Shown here in pieces: positions 15,456 to 24,304 of a DNA stretch of 64,000 bases. Each line of letters begins with the position of its first letter. Within the stretch, counting starts at the first letter, position 1. The notes beneath the pieces were generated by a model that was not told the DNA's origin, did no database searches, and worked only from the letters and a program-made list of their open reading frames with translations. This stretch comes from CAZGKW01 sp964526295. Its GTDB lineage: Bacteria; Planctomycetota; Phycisphaerae; FEN-1346. Location: contig CAZGKW010000003.1 of the NCBI GenBank assembly GCA_964526295.1, positions 1 to 64,000 on the forward strand, read 5' to 3'. The position numbers and the translations under genes are program-made.

Positions 15456-17396
15456 TTACGCCTGGCCGAGGAGCGTCCGGGCCCGCTCGCAGATTGCGTC
15501 TACGTCGAGGCCGACGTATCGGAGGATGTCGTCGGCCGTCTTGCCGGACTTCGGCATCCGCTCGGGCGTCAGGCTGAGGACGCGGATGCCGCCGCGCTCG
15601 GCCGCGGCGGTCGCCACGGCGCTTCCCAGGCCGCCGGCGTAGTTGTCCTCGACCACCAGCAGCACCGACCCGTCGCCGGCGCCGATCCGGTCGAGGAAAT
15701 CGTCGGCCAGCGGCACGCTGTAGGCGTCCACGACGCCGCACTCGATGCCGTCGGCGGCGAGCTTCTCGGCCGCCTTGCGCATCTCGTGGACCATGTAGCC
15801 CCACGCCACGAGGGTCAGGTCCTTGCCCTCGGCGAGCACCTTCTGGCCGATCAGGTGGAACGTCTCGTCCGGGCCGTAGACGAGGGGCGTCGCCGGGCGC
15901 ATGGTCCGCAGGTAGCACAGGCCGTCGTAGTTGGCCGCCAGGACGGTGAGCTTCCAGCTACTGACGCCGTCGCAGGGGTTGAGGACGACGGCCCCGGGCC
16001 GGCCCTTGGGGGTCCGGACGCTCGACAGGGCCCGGAAGTAGGCCGCGTCGACGACGCCCATCTGGCTCGGCCCGTCGGCCCCGAGGCTGACGCCCGTGTG
16101 GCTGCCGACCAGCTTGAGGTTGGCGCAGGAGTAGGCAGCCATCTCGATCTGGTCGTAGGCCCGGACGAGGAACTTGCAGAAGCTGGAGGCGAACGGGACC
16201 TTGCCCCCCAGGGCCAGGCCCGCCGCCACCGAGGCCATGTTTTGCTCGGCGATGCGGCACTCGAAGTAGCGGTCGGGGTGCTCGCCCGCGAAGATCTCCG
16301 AGAACGTCGAGTTCGACACGTCGCCGTCCAGGGCCACCACCCGCTCGGAGGCCTTCCCCAGGGCCTTCAGCACCAGGCCATAGGCGTGCCGCGTGGCCAG
16401 CTCGCCCTTGGCGATGCTCTTGGCGAACTTGGTGCCCTCGGTGACGGCCTCCCAGTCGGGGTCGCCGACGGCGATCGTCTCGTCCTTCCGCTTGGGGACC
16501 TCGCCGGTCGGCATGGGGGGGCAAAGCTCGAAGCTCGGCTTCTCTTCCGGGAGCTTCAGCTCCTCCAGGGCCGCTTCCATCTGCTCGGCCGTCAGGGGTT
16601 TGCCGTGGCAGTCGACCTTCTGGAGCTCCGAGACGCCCCATCCCTTGGTGGTCTTGGCGATGACGACGACGGGCTTGCCGTCGGGCCCGTCGGCGGCCAG
16701 CGCTTTGCGGATGGCGTCCGGGTCGTGGCCGTCGATGACAATCGGGTGCAGACGGTAGGCGGCGACCTTCTCTTCCAGCGCCTCGGCGCTCTGCTGCGGG
16801 CTGGTGTAGTCGCTCTGACCCATGCCGTTGACGTTGAAGATGACCCGGACGTTCGTCAGCTTCTGGTCGGCGATGAAGTCGAGGGCCTCCCAGACCTGCC
16901 CCTCGCGGGCCTCGCCGTCGCCGCACAGGACGAAGATGGTCTTATCGAGGCCGTCGAGCCGGGCCGCCAGGGCCAGGCCCGCCGCCACCGAGACGCCCTG
17001 CCCCAGGGAGCCCGTGGCGGCGTCGAAGAAGGGAAAGCCGATGGCGGGGTTCGGGTGGCCGTCCAGGACGCTGTCGATCTCGCGGAGGGTCGAGAGATCG
17101 TCGACGGTCAGCTTCCGCCCGCGCGTGGGGTCGGAGCCGACCACGCCGCCGAGGTCGGCCCAGGCCGCGTAGATGATCGGCACGGCGTGGCCTTCGGAGA
17201 GGACCAGGCGGTCGTTCAGAGGGTTCCACGGGTTGGCCGTGTCGTGCCGCATCCGGTGATACATCAGGACGGCGGTCAGATGGACCAGCGCGAGGGCGGA
17301 GTTCGGATGGCCGGAGCCGGCCGCCGTGGTCATGCGTACGCTGTGCCGCGCCAGCTCGATGGCCTTGTAGCTGACCGCGTCGGCGAAATCACTCAT
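15456..17396 (-). CDS. Transketolase, single-chain
   Basis: This thiamine-diphosphate enzyme transfers two-carbon units in the pentose phosphate pathway. The protein has 646 residues. SGHPNSALALVHL is the N-terminal substrate/cofactor region and CGDGEAREGQVWEAL is the cofactor-binding GDG motif. The catalytic Glu lies in FECRIAEQNMASVAAGLAL of the pyrimidine domain. The C-terminal domain is complete. The length and a continuous chain argue against the split bacterial form, and the sequence is closer to short archaeal/animal-type transketolases than to E. coli TktA. ATG 17396 follows GGGGAAG. A candidate promoter lies about 100 bp upstream. Confidence 0.93.
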   Translation of the reverse strand: MSDFADAVSYKAIELARHSVRMTTAAGSGHPNSALALVHLTAVLMYHRMRHDTANPWNPLNDRLVLSEGHAVPIIYAAWADLGGVVGSDPTRGRKLTVDDLSTLREIDSVLDGHPNPAIGFPFFDAATGSLGQGVSVAAGLALAARLDGLDKTIFVLCGDGEAREGQVWEALDFIADQKLTNVRVIFNVNGMGQSDYTSPQQSAEALEEKVAAYRLHPIVIDGHDPDAIRKALAADGPDGKPVVVIAKTTKGWGVSELQKVDCHGKPLTAEQMEAALEELKLPEEKPSFELCPPMPTGEVPKRKDETIAVGDPDWEAVTEGTKFAKSIAKGELATRHAYGLVLKALGKASERVVALDGDVSNSTFSEIFAGEHPDRYFECRIAEQNMASVAAGLALGGKVPFASSFCKFLVRAYDQIEMAAYSCANLKLVGSHTGVSLGADGPSQMGVVDAAYFRALSSVRTPKGRPGAVVLNPCDGVSSWKLTVLAANYDGLCYLRTMRPATPLVYGPDETFHLIGQKVLAEGKDLTLVAWGYMVHEMRKAAEKLAADGIECGVVDAYSVPLADDFLDRIGAGDGSVLLVVEDNYAGGLGSAVATAAAERGGIRVLSLTPERMPKSGKTADDILRYVGLDVDAICERARTLLGQA

Positions 17397-17498
17397 AGTC
17401 TTCCCCTGCTGGTTCAACGATGCCCGTAGAAGCGCGAGGCAAATCCCGGCGTCGCCGAAATCTGCCCCGACCTGACGCATCTCGTTCGCCGGTGCGAC

Positions 17499-17528
17499 CA
17501 TTTACCACGCTGCCCCCTGCCGAGTCAA
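17499..17528 (-). promoter_or_regulatory. Candidate promoter for the transketolase gene
   Basis: Read on the minus strand, TTGACT (17528-17523) and TAAATG (17504-17499) are 18 bp apart. The -35 box is strong and the -10 box weak. This would give a leader of about 95 nt. Confidence 0.38.
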
Positions 17529-17660
17529 CCAAATTCCCGCCCAGGGCCCCGGCGCCGGTGGTGCGGGCGAGGAAGGGGGCACAATCCGCTTGCAGGGCGG
17601 CCCGCGGCACGGCATAACTCCTCATCAGGTACCTCCGTGGACATTCGAAAGAGGCGTGCC

Positions 17661-18866
17661 ATGTCGCTTCGAGCGGCGGCCGAACGCGAACTGCGGATCG
17701 ACGCCCTCCGGGCCTGCCGGCGGATCGAGGCATTCATCCGCCGGGTCCGCGACGACCGCCGCGCCTCGGGCGTCCTCATCGGCGTCAGCGGGGGCGTCGA
17801 CTCGGCCCTCCTGGCGGGCCTGGCGGTCCGTGCCGTCGGCTCGGGCGGCGTCCACGTCGCGTTTCTGGCCAGCCCGGACCTGGCGCCGGCCGGCATGGCC
17901 GGAGCGCGGACGGTGGCCGACTGGCTCGGGTTGGACCTGGAGGTGATCGACACAGAGCCGGCGCTCCGCCGGCGGGGGTTCTACGGCCCGTGGCTGGTGC
18001 GTTTCCTGAACTTCTCGCCGCCCGGCTCCGTGGGCCCGCTGCTGCGGCTGTATCAGCATCTGACCGGAGAGACCGAGTTCGTCTCGGGACTCCGACGTGG
18101 CGACTTCGGGGGCCGGTCGCTGACCGGTCTGGCCTTCAGAGCGGCGGTGGAGCGGGTCCTGGCCGTCCAGCACGGCCGACACGTCCACCGGCGGGAGGTG
18201 CTGGAGGGGCGGGCCGCCGCCCTGGGGGCGGTCCTCGTCGGGGCGGGGAACCGGTCGGAGCTTCTGACAGGCTACTTTACGCCGGGCTCGATCGACGATT
18301 GCCCCATCTCGCCGCTTCTCGGTCTTTACAAGACGCAGGTCCGCCAGATCGCCGCCCACGTCGGCGTCCCCGCCGCCATCCGCCGACGCCCGCCGTCGGC
18401 CGGAGGCGTCGGCGGGATCGGCGACGAGCAGGTCATGGCGGCATCGTACGCCGCAATCGACCTCGTGCTCGATGCCATGGACCGCGGCGGGTCGGGCGAG
18501 AGGGCGGTCCGCCTGGGTGTCGAACCCGAGACGGTCCGACGGGTCCGCCAGATGCACCGGCTCTCGGCATGGAAGCGGACGACGCGGCACCTGCCGCCGC
18601 CCGCCGACGGGGGCATCGGGGGCGGACTGAGGACCGCGGACACTCGACCCGGACCGCCCGCGGCGCCGCTCCGGCCGCCCGGCCAGGCGGACGCCCCCGG
18701 CCGGGAGGCGGGTCCCGGCGCCGAACAGCAATCGACCGGTTTTTCGGGTGTCCTTTCGCCGACTCGAATGGTTCAAGGTGTAGCGGGCCCAGGCGACACA
18801 GCAGCGTCCGGCCGCCGAGGCGGCGGCATACAACGGGGCGGCCGGCGTTCGACGCGTCGCGGATAG
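17661..18866 (+). CDS. nadE: NAD synthetase-like protein with low-complexity C-terminal tail
   Basis: NAD synthetase amidates nicotinate adenine dinucleotide to NAD. The PP-loop SGGVDSALLAGL near residue 45 binds ATP. GAGNRSELLTGYF, DCPISPLLGLYKTQVRQIAA and VPAAIRRRPPSAG match the family. Conserved sequence ends near residue 305, and the last 95 residues or so are Gly/Pro/Arg-rich. The insert between the PP-loop and the GNRSE motif is longer than usual and does not carry the family's typical intervening motifs, so a related amide ligase is possible. ATG 17661 follows AAAGAGG six bases upstream; a GTG start at 17637 is possible. Confidence 0.8.
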   Translation: MSLRAAAERELRIDALRACRRIEAFIRRVRDDRRASGVLIGVSGGVDSALLAGLAVRAVGSGGVHVAFLASPDLAPAGMAGARTVADWLGLDLEVIDTEPALRRRGFYGPWLVRFLNFSPPGSVGPLLRLYQHLTGETEFVSGLRRGDFGGRSLTGLAFRAAVERVLAVQHGRHVHRREVLEGRAAALGAVLVGAGNRSELLTGYFTPGSIDDCPISPLLGLYKTQVRQIAAHVGVPAAIRRRPPSAGGVGGIGDEQVMAASYAAIDLVLDAMDRGGSGERAVRLGVEPETVRRVRQMHRLSAWKRTTRHLPPPADGGIGGGLRTADTRPGPPAAPLRPPGQADAPGREAGPGAEQQSTGFSGVLSPTRMVQGVAGPGDTAASGRRGGGIQRGGRRSTRRG

Positions 18867-18881
18867 CCCGGGGGAGACCCC

Positions 18882-21020
18882 ATGTCTCGCATCCGATCTC
18901 CATTCGTTTGGGTGGCCGCAGTCGTGGTGCTCTGCGCCGGCGGCGCCCGGGGGGCCGAGCCGATGGAGGTGCAGGAGGCCCGGGAGGTCTTCGAGTCGCT
19001 CTTCGGGGCCGACCTGGGAAAGGTTGCCGCCACGCGCGACACCCGCGACGACGTCGAGCTCGGCGCGAAGCTCCTCGAGACCGCTCGGACCACCCCCAAC
19101 CATCCCGAGCTCATCGCCCTGCTGTGCGTGAAGGCATTCGAGCTGGGTTCGACCCACCGGATGGGCTACGAGACCGCCGCCGAGGCCATGGACTACCTCT
19201 CGGCCCAGCAGCCCGAGAAGGCCCCCGCCTGCCAGGAGCAGGTGCTGCCGATCCGGCAGCGTCTTTACGACACGACGCGCGGCCGGGACCGGACCGAGGC
19301 CGGCCAGGCCCTGCTCGCCTCCCTCGAGACGGTCGCCGACGCCAAGACGCGGGGTCGCGACTTCGTCGAGGCGGGGTCCCTCTACCGCCGGGCCATCTAC
19401 CTGGCCCGGTCGATCCAGTCCGATCGACAGGGGCCCATCGAGGAGAAGGCCCGGCACCTCGTGCGCCTCCGCCACGTCCAGCAGCAGATCGAGATGCTCC
19501 AGGGCCGGCTGGAGGCCGATCCCTCGAACGCCGTCGCACGCGACGGGATCGTCCGCCTCTGCCTGGTCGACATGAACGACCCGAAGGCGGCCGCCGGCTT
19601 CCTGAACGACGCCTCCGGCGAGGAGCTGCGCCGTTACGTCCCTGCGGCCGCCAAGCCCCTGGACGAGGTCCCCGAGCTGGCCCTGCTGGAACTGGGCGAC
19701 TGGTACCGGAAGCTGGGCGAGTCGGCCGAGAAGCAGGCCCGCGTCTCCATGCTCCTCCGGGCCCGCGAGTACTACGAGCACTTCCTGGCGGTCCACGAGG
19801 AGCAGGACCTCCGGCACACCCAGGCGACGCTGGCCCTCGAGCAGGTCGACGAGGAGCTGAAGGAACTCGGCGCCGGCCCGGGCGGGGGCTCGAAAGACGG
19901 CCCGATCATCGGCCGCACACTCGACCTCCTGGCCTTGATCGATCCGACGAAGGACACGGCCTCCGGCACGTGGGAGTTCCAGGGCACGCGGCTGCACGCC
20001 GGCGGAACGGGGGCCGCCAAGCTCACCGTCCCGCTCCTCCCAAAGGGCGACTACGAACTCCAGGCCAAGTTCGTCCGGATGGCCCCGACGGACGAAGTCA
20101 ACCTGAACCTGCCGGTGGGCGACTCCGCCGTCCTGGTCCGCCTCGGGGCTTCCGTGGGCCGGGGCGCCGACATCGTCAGCGGCCTGGCCCTGGTCAACGG
20201 CCGCGACGCCGATGCCAACGTCACGACCGTCAAGCCGGCGCGCTTCGTCCAGGGCACGCCCTACACGGTGGACGTCAAGGTGATCGTCCGTGCCGACCAG
20301 GCCCAGGTCACAATCGAGCTGAACGGGAGGCCGTACATCACGTGGGCCGGTCCGTGGTCGGCGCTGACGGTGCCGCCCGACTGGGCCCTTCCGGAAAGCG
20401 GGACGCTGGGCCTCGGGGCCGTCGGCAAGGACGTCATCTTCGGCGGGGCGACGCTGAAGATGCTCTCGGGGAAGGTGTGGGCGTCGCGGGAACCGACGCG
20501 TGCGATCCCGGGCCTCGCGATGCGCCCGCCCATCGAGCCGACCCACACCGCGAAGCCCGGCGGGGCCCGGATGGGCCTGGCGACGGCCTACTATAAGCTC
20601 GAGACGACCGCCACGGCGGCCGACCTCCCGAGCATCCAGCCCTACGCCCAGGACGTGGTCCAGCAGCTCTACTTTCCCTACGCCCGGTCCGCCTTGCCGC
20701 AGTCGGAGCGGCGAGGCTGGGTGGGCGCCATGTTCGTCGGCTACCTCGAGGTCAAGGCCGCCGGCGAGCACGTCTTTCACATGTCGGCCGAAGACGGGGC
20801 GATCATCTACCTCGGTCAGGACAAACTCATCGAGGGGTCCACCGACCGGTCGCGGGAGATCTCGCGGAAGGTCACGCTCAAGGAAGGGTTCTACGCCATC
20901 CGGGCCCAGTACTACCAGGGCCACCCGTACGGCCAGTTCATCCTGCGGTGGGAAGGCCCCGGCATCGACAAGCAGGTCATTCCGGTGGGGGCGTTCTGGT
21001 ACGTCCCGGGGACGCGCTGA
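18882..21020 (+). CDS. Secreted PA14-domain protein with TPR-like and lectin-like regions
   Basis: The protein has 712 residues with a signal peptide at 1-24 (FVWVAAVVVLCAGGARG). A helical, TPR-like region spans about 30-325. A beta-sandwich resembling LamG/DUF1080-type carbohydrate-binding domains follows at about 340-530 (YELQAKFVRM, ELNGRPYITWAGPW, GTLGLGAVG). The C-terminus from 555 is PA14-like (YLEVKAAGEHVFHMSAEDGA, YYQGHPYGQFILRWEGPG). It probably binds cell-surface or environmental glycans; no catalytic residues are apparent. GGGGGAGA precedes the ATG. It starts 15 bp after the NAD synthetase-like gene. Confidence 0.8.
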   Translation: MSRIRSPFVWVAAVVVLCAGGARGAEPMEVQEAREVFESLFGADLGKVAATRDTRDDVELGAKLLETARTTPNHPELIALLCVKAFELGSTHRMGYETAAEAMDYLSAQQPEKAPACQEQVLPIRQRLYDTTRGRDRTEAGQALLASLETVADAKTRGRDFVEAGSLYRRAIYLARSIQSDRQGPIEEKARHLVRLRHVQQQIEMLQGRLEADPSNAVARDGIVRLCLVDMNDPKAAAGFLNDASGEELRRYVPAAAKPLDEVPELALLELGDWYRKLGESAEKQARVSMLLRAREYYEHFLAVHEEQDLRHTQATLALEQVDEELKELGAGPGGGSKDGPIIGRTLDLLALIDPTKDTASGTWEFQGTRLHAGGTGAAKLTVPLLPKGDYELQAKFVRMAPTDEVNLNLPVGDSAVLVRLGASVGRGADIVSGLALVNGRDADANVTTVKPARFVQGTPYTVDVKVIVRADQAQVTIELNGRPYITWAGPWSALTVPPDWALPESGTLGLGAVGKDVIFGGATLKMLSGKVWASREPTRAIPGLAMRPPIEPTHTAKPGGARMGLATAYYKLETTATAADLPSIQPYAQDVVQQLYFPYARSALPQSERRGWVGAMFVGYLEVKAAGEHVFHMSAEDGAIIYLGQDKLIEGSTDRSREISRKVTLKEGFYAIRAQYYQGHPYGQFILRWEGPGIDKQVIPVGAFWYVPGTR

Positions 21021-21061
21021 GCGGAACGGCGCGTGCGCCCAGCCCCTCATTACGCGTCGCG

Positions 21062-22129
21062 TCACGCCTCGCCGAGGAACTCATCGAGGTCGACCGCCCG
21101 GCCGGTCCGCGATGATTCGGCGATCGCCAGGCACACCGCCAAATCGTGCAGTCCCGCCTCGCCCGGCGCGGGGTACGGCTCGCCCGTCCGGATCGACCGG
21201 GCGAAAAGCTCGTGGACCGTCGGACGGTGGAGCTGGTCGGGGCCCTGGGTGCACGTGACGGCCTCGCCGGGCGCGTCGTAGCGGAGCAGCTCGCCCGAGA
21301 ACGTCGAGCGGGTCGAGAAGGCCCTCAGCAGGCCCCCCTGCCGCTGCTTCCACAGGCCCCCTTCCGTGCCCCAGACCGCCGTCACCATGGTGGGCACCTC
21401 GGGCCGGCTCACCAGGACGTAGGACGAGGCGGCCGTGCCGACCACGCCGGTGTCGAGCTCCAGGGCGGCGGCGGTGGAATCGTCGCCCTCCATCTTCGCC
21501 AGCATCGTCTTCATGATGCCGGCGACGCGGCGGACGCGGGCCCCGAGCAGCCAGCAGATCTCGCGGACGTTGTGGACGGTGAGCTGGATGAAGCTGCCGC
21601 CGCCGGTCCGCTTCAGGCTGGTCCGCCAGGAGTCGGGCTTCAGGTCGCGCCAGCCCGGCCGGCCGAACGAAAGGTGAAACGCCGTCGGCGTGCCGATGAA
21701 CCCCTCGTCGATGGCCCGCTTCATGTCGTTCAGGGTCAGCTCGTTGAGGTCGTCGATGAAGACGCCGAGGCGGCACCCGGCCTCCCGTGCCCCGCGGACC
21801 ATCGCCTTGCCTTCGGCGAGGCCCGTGGCCATGGGTTTCTGGACGAAGACGTGCTTGCCGGCGGCGAAGGCGGCCGCCGCCTGCGGCGCGTGCAGGTAGT
21901 TCGGCGTGTGCAGGTCGACCATCTCGACGTCGTCGCGCGCCAGGACCGCCTCGTAGTCGTCCGTGACCTGCTCGGCGCCGAGCGCCCCGGCGGCCCGCTC
22001 GGCGACACTCCGGTCGGGGTCGCACACGGCGACGTACCGGAGCGCATCGAGGGCCTTCAGCATCGGGACCACGCGTCCCCCGGCGAACCCTCCGGCCCCC
22101 ACGAGCGCCGCCCGCACCGGCTCGGCCAT
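21062..22129 (-). CDS. Gfo/Idh/MocA-family oxidoreductase
   Basis: The protein has 355 residues: an N-terminal Rossmann domain (ALVGAGGFAGGRVV), DLHTPNYLHAPQA, VFVQKPMA in place of the usual EKP, and a C-terminal alpha/beta substrate domain. The family oxidises or reduces sugars, sugar acids and inositols with NAD(P). The Glu of the usual EKP motif is Gln here, which may alter chemistry. The catalytic Lys is retained, and HNVREICWLLGA is in place. ATG 22129 follows GGGAGGAG. The substrate is unknown. Confidence 0.9.
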   Translation of the reverse strand: MAEPVRAALVGAGGFAGGRVVPMLKALDALRYVAVCDPDRSVAERAAGALGAEQVTDDYEAVLARDDVEMVDLHTPNYLHAPQAAAAFAAGKHVFVQKPMATGLAEGKAMVRGAREAGCRLGVFIDDLNELTLNDMKRAIDEGFIGTPTAFHLSFGRPGWRDLKPDSWRTSLKRTGGGSFIQLTVHNVREICWLLGARVRRVAGIMKTMLAKMEGDDSTAAALELDTGVVGTAASSYVLVSRPEVPTMVTAVWGTEGGLWKQRQGGLLRAFSTRSTFSGELLRYDAPGEAVTCTQGPDQLHRPTVHELFARSIRTGEPYPAPGEAGLHDLAVCLAIAESSRTGRAVDLDEFLGEA

Positions 22130-22148
22130 CGCTCCTCCCGTCACGCAG

Positions 22149-22169
22149 AAAAGACACTTAGTGTCTTTT
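22149..22169. terminator. A/T-rich palindrome between two minus-strand genes
   Basis: There is an inverted repeat of nine-base arms AAAAGACAC and GTGTCTTTT around TTA, with extra T's following on the plus strand. It fits a bidirectional Rho-independent terminator ending the upstream minus-strand gene. Lying 20 bp before the oxidoreductase start, it could also be an operator. Confidence 0.45.
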
Positions 22170-22240
22170 TTTGGCGCGCCAAGCCCTTGCCACTACAGTA
22201 CTTACGCTCGTGCGTTCTCTGCATCTCGGGTCGCCGGGGC

Positions 22241-23392
22241 CTAGCGCTGCCACTGGCCGAGCTTCGCGAGGAGCGACTTCGGCCGCACGCCGTGGCCGTA
22301 GCTCCCGTGGTGCCGCCAGGGGACCCGCTCCAGGCCCGTCCCCTCCAAGACCTCCGAGATGACCGCGAGGCTGAACCCCCGGAACATGTCGCTGCACGGG
22401 TCGGGCTGGCCGGGCTCGCCGCGGCACTGCCGCCACCCGAACTCGTCGCGGAAGCTTTCCTTGCCCTTCTCGCCCTTGCCCGGCTCGTAGTCGAGGAACC
22501 CGCTGCGGGGCTTCTGCATATGAAGGACCCACTCCAGCGTCTTCTCCATGGCCTCGGCCACCTCGCGGCGGCGGACGTCGTACTGCTGCGACAGCGTGCA
22601 GACCGTGTCCGTGACGTCCATGTCGGAGCAGCACCCGCCGCCGAAGTGCCCCTCGGGGGCCCCGATGGAGAGGCTGGAGTCGATCATCGCCTCGGGCCGC
22701 GGCACCTCCCGGTCGTACATCCAATACGCCATCAGGGTGTGGTACCCGCCGTACTGCTGGTGATGGACGGGGAACCCGCCGACGATGTCCCACCAGCCGG
22801 TCTCGGGGTCCTGGTTGGCCTCGTGCCACGCGAAAAACGCCCCCATGGCCTCCAGGTTGGCCGCGTCGCCGGTCACGACGTGATCGAAGCCCACGAGCGA
22901 CCCGATGTCGTAGGTCCAGTTGCCGACCACCCAGGGGGTGAGCTTCCAGGGGAGCGATTCGATGCGCCGGACCATGGCGTCTGGCGTCAGGATGTCGTGG
23001 CAGGCGCGGATCGGCAACTTCGGCCTGCCGCCGAGGACGTCGAGGGCCGTCAGGATGAACGTCGTCGAGTGCCAGAAGAGCAGCTCGTCGGTGTGGTTCG
23101 GGCTGGTGCGTTCCTCGCTGCGGAAAACCGGGTCGATGTAGAGGCCGGTGGCCTCGTCCTGGCCGCCGGCGAGGTAGTCGGCCCACTGGCGCCGCTCGTC
23201 CTCGGAAAGCGAATCGAGGTCCCCGAAGAGGTACCTCGTCAGGGCGACGAACGCGCTTGCCCAGTAGGTGGGCTTGCAGAGGGGGGAGTAGACGTAGCGG
23301 CCGTAGGGCTCGCCCTCGACGCGGAGCGATTCGCAGTGGGCCAGCACGCCGTCGCGGATGGCGTCGGGGTCGTCGACTCGGACGTCGGTCAT
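22241..23392 (-). CDS. Prenyltransferase/squalene-cyclase-fold-like protein
   Basis: The protein has 383 residues, with no signal peptide or transmembrane segment. The sequence is rich in Trp, Tyr and His and has a repeat-like alpha/alpha-toroid texture (YWASAFVALTRYLFGDLD, TGWWDIVGGFPVHHQQYGG, HFGGGCCSDMDVTDTVCTLSQ). This is reminiscent of terpenoid-cyclase-fold or glucuronyl-hydrolase-like toroids. No QW or DxDD motif is present, so cyclase activity is not supported. An uncharacterised carbohydrate-active role is equally possible. ATG 23392 follows AAGGAG. It lies upstream of the Gfo/Idh gene on the same strand. Confidence 0.55.
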   Translation of the reverse strand: MTDVRVDDPDAIRDGVLAHCESLRVEGEPYGRYVYSPLCKPTYWASAFVALTRYLFGDLDSLSEDERRQWADYLAGGQDEATGLYIDPVFRSEERTSPNHTDELLFWHSTTFILTALDVLGGRPKLPIRACHDILTPDAMVRRIESLPWKLTPWVVGNWTYDIGSLVGFDHVVTGDAANLEAMGAFFAWHEANQDPETGWWDIVGGFPVHHQQYGGYHTLMAYWMYDREVPRPEAMIDSSLSIGAPEGHFGGGCCSDMDVTDTVCTLSQQYDVRRREVAEAMEKTLEWVLHMQKPRSGFLDYEPGKGEKGKESFRDEFGWRQCRGEPGQPDPCSDMFRGFSLAVISEVLEGTGLERVPWRHHGSYGHGVRPKSLLAKLGQWQR

Positions 23393-23446
23393 GGGTTCGG
23401 CTCCTTGTGATGCTTTCTCGACTGCGCTGCGGCTCCGAAAATCGCT

Positions 23447-23514
23447 GCGCGGTGGTTCTCCGCGACCACCGCGCCAAGTAGGCTGAGCGCGGCGGGCACG
23501 GAGACCCGCCGCGC
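23447..23514. repeat. Twin-hairpin REP-like element, copy 2
   Basis: Hairpin one has 10-bp arms GCGCGGTGGT/ACCACCGCGC around loop TCTCCGCG (23447-23474). Hairpin two has 10-bp arms GCGCGGCGGG/CCCGCCGCGC around loop CACGGAGA (23487-23514). Twelve bases separate them. As in copy 1 at 2887-2952, the loops are near reverse complements, so the two units are inverted. Confidence 0.75.
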
Positions 23515-23544
23515 CGAGCAACTTCAGAGCGTTACGCCGACCGG

Positions 23545-24288
23545 TCACGATTCGCGGGCCGGCTTGCGCCGGGGCAGGTCCGGGTGACGCATCATATACC
23601 AGGCCTCCCGGAGTGTCGAGAGGATGTGGCCGAGGCGGACGGTGCTCTCGCCGCCGGCCCGAGGACGGTGCGTCACGCCGGTCTCGGCGATCCGGTAGCC
23701 GAGGACGTTCGCCTTCGCGAGGACCTCGGCGTCGACGAAGAACTCGTCCGAGTGGATCGTCACCTCGTCGAAGATCGCCCGCCGGTAGAGCTTGAACGCG
23801 CAGTCGGGGTCGCGGACCCGCACGCCGAAGAGCACCGCGACAAAGAGACGGTAGCCCCGTGCGGCAAGCTTGCGGAGCCAGGGGTCCTGCCGGTCGGCCC
23901 GGTAGCCGGTGACGACGTCGGCGCCGCCGACCTCATGGAGGAGCCGCGTGATCTCGTTCGGGTCGAACTGGCCGTCGGAGTCGGTGTAGAAGACGAGGGG
24001 CAAGGTCGCGCTGCGGAACCCGCTCCGAAGGGCCGCCCCGTAGCCCTGGTTCGCGGCCTTGTGGATGACACGGACGGCCTCGTGCTCGGCGGCGAGGGCA
24101 TCGGCGATCTCGCCCGTCGAGTCCGTGGAACCGTCGTCGACGATGATGATCTCGAACCGGTCGCACTCCCGCTCGAGGGCCTTGCGGAGCCCTTCCGCGA
24201 CGGCCTGGAGGTTGGCCTCTTCGTTGTAGGCCGGCAGGACGGCACTGACGGCGTGCTTCGGCCCGAGCTTACGGCGTTTCTTGCTCAC
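23545..24288 (-). CDS. Glycosyltransferase family 2
   Basis: The protein has 247 residues. The GT-A fold is evident: SAVLPAYNEEANLQAVAEGL at the N-terminus, EIIIVDDGSTDSTGEIAD for nucleotide-sugar binding, and YTDSDGQFDPNE with the metal-binding DSD. It has no transmembrane segments, so it resembles the catalytic part of polyprenyl-phosphate sugar transferases. GTG 24288 is chosen because AGGAGAGG lies ten bases upstream; ATG 24315 is an alternative that would overlap the preceding gene by 11 bp. It is adjacent to a GT39-type transferase, suggesting that it charges a lipid carrier used by that enzyme. Confidence 0.87.
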   Translation of the reverse strand: MSKKRRKLGPKHAVSAVLPAYNEEANLQAVAEGLRKALERECDRFEIIIVDDGSTDSTGEIADALAAEHEAVRVIHKAANQGYGAALRSGFRSATLPLVFYTDSDGQFDPNEITRLLHEVGGADVVTGYRADRQDPWLRKLAARGYRLFVAVLFGVRVRDPDCAFKLYRRAIFDEVTIHSDEFFVDAEVLAKANVLGYRIAETGVTHRPRAGGESTVRLGHILSTLREAWYMMRHPDLPRRKPARES

Positions 24289-24304
24289 GGGTCTGCGGCC
24301 TCTC

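Noticed and set aside
12271..15918. 1215-codon minus-strand frame
   Set aside because: It covers guaB, transketolase and the zinc-ribbon gene in the wrong frame and lacks motifs.
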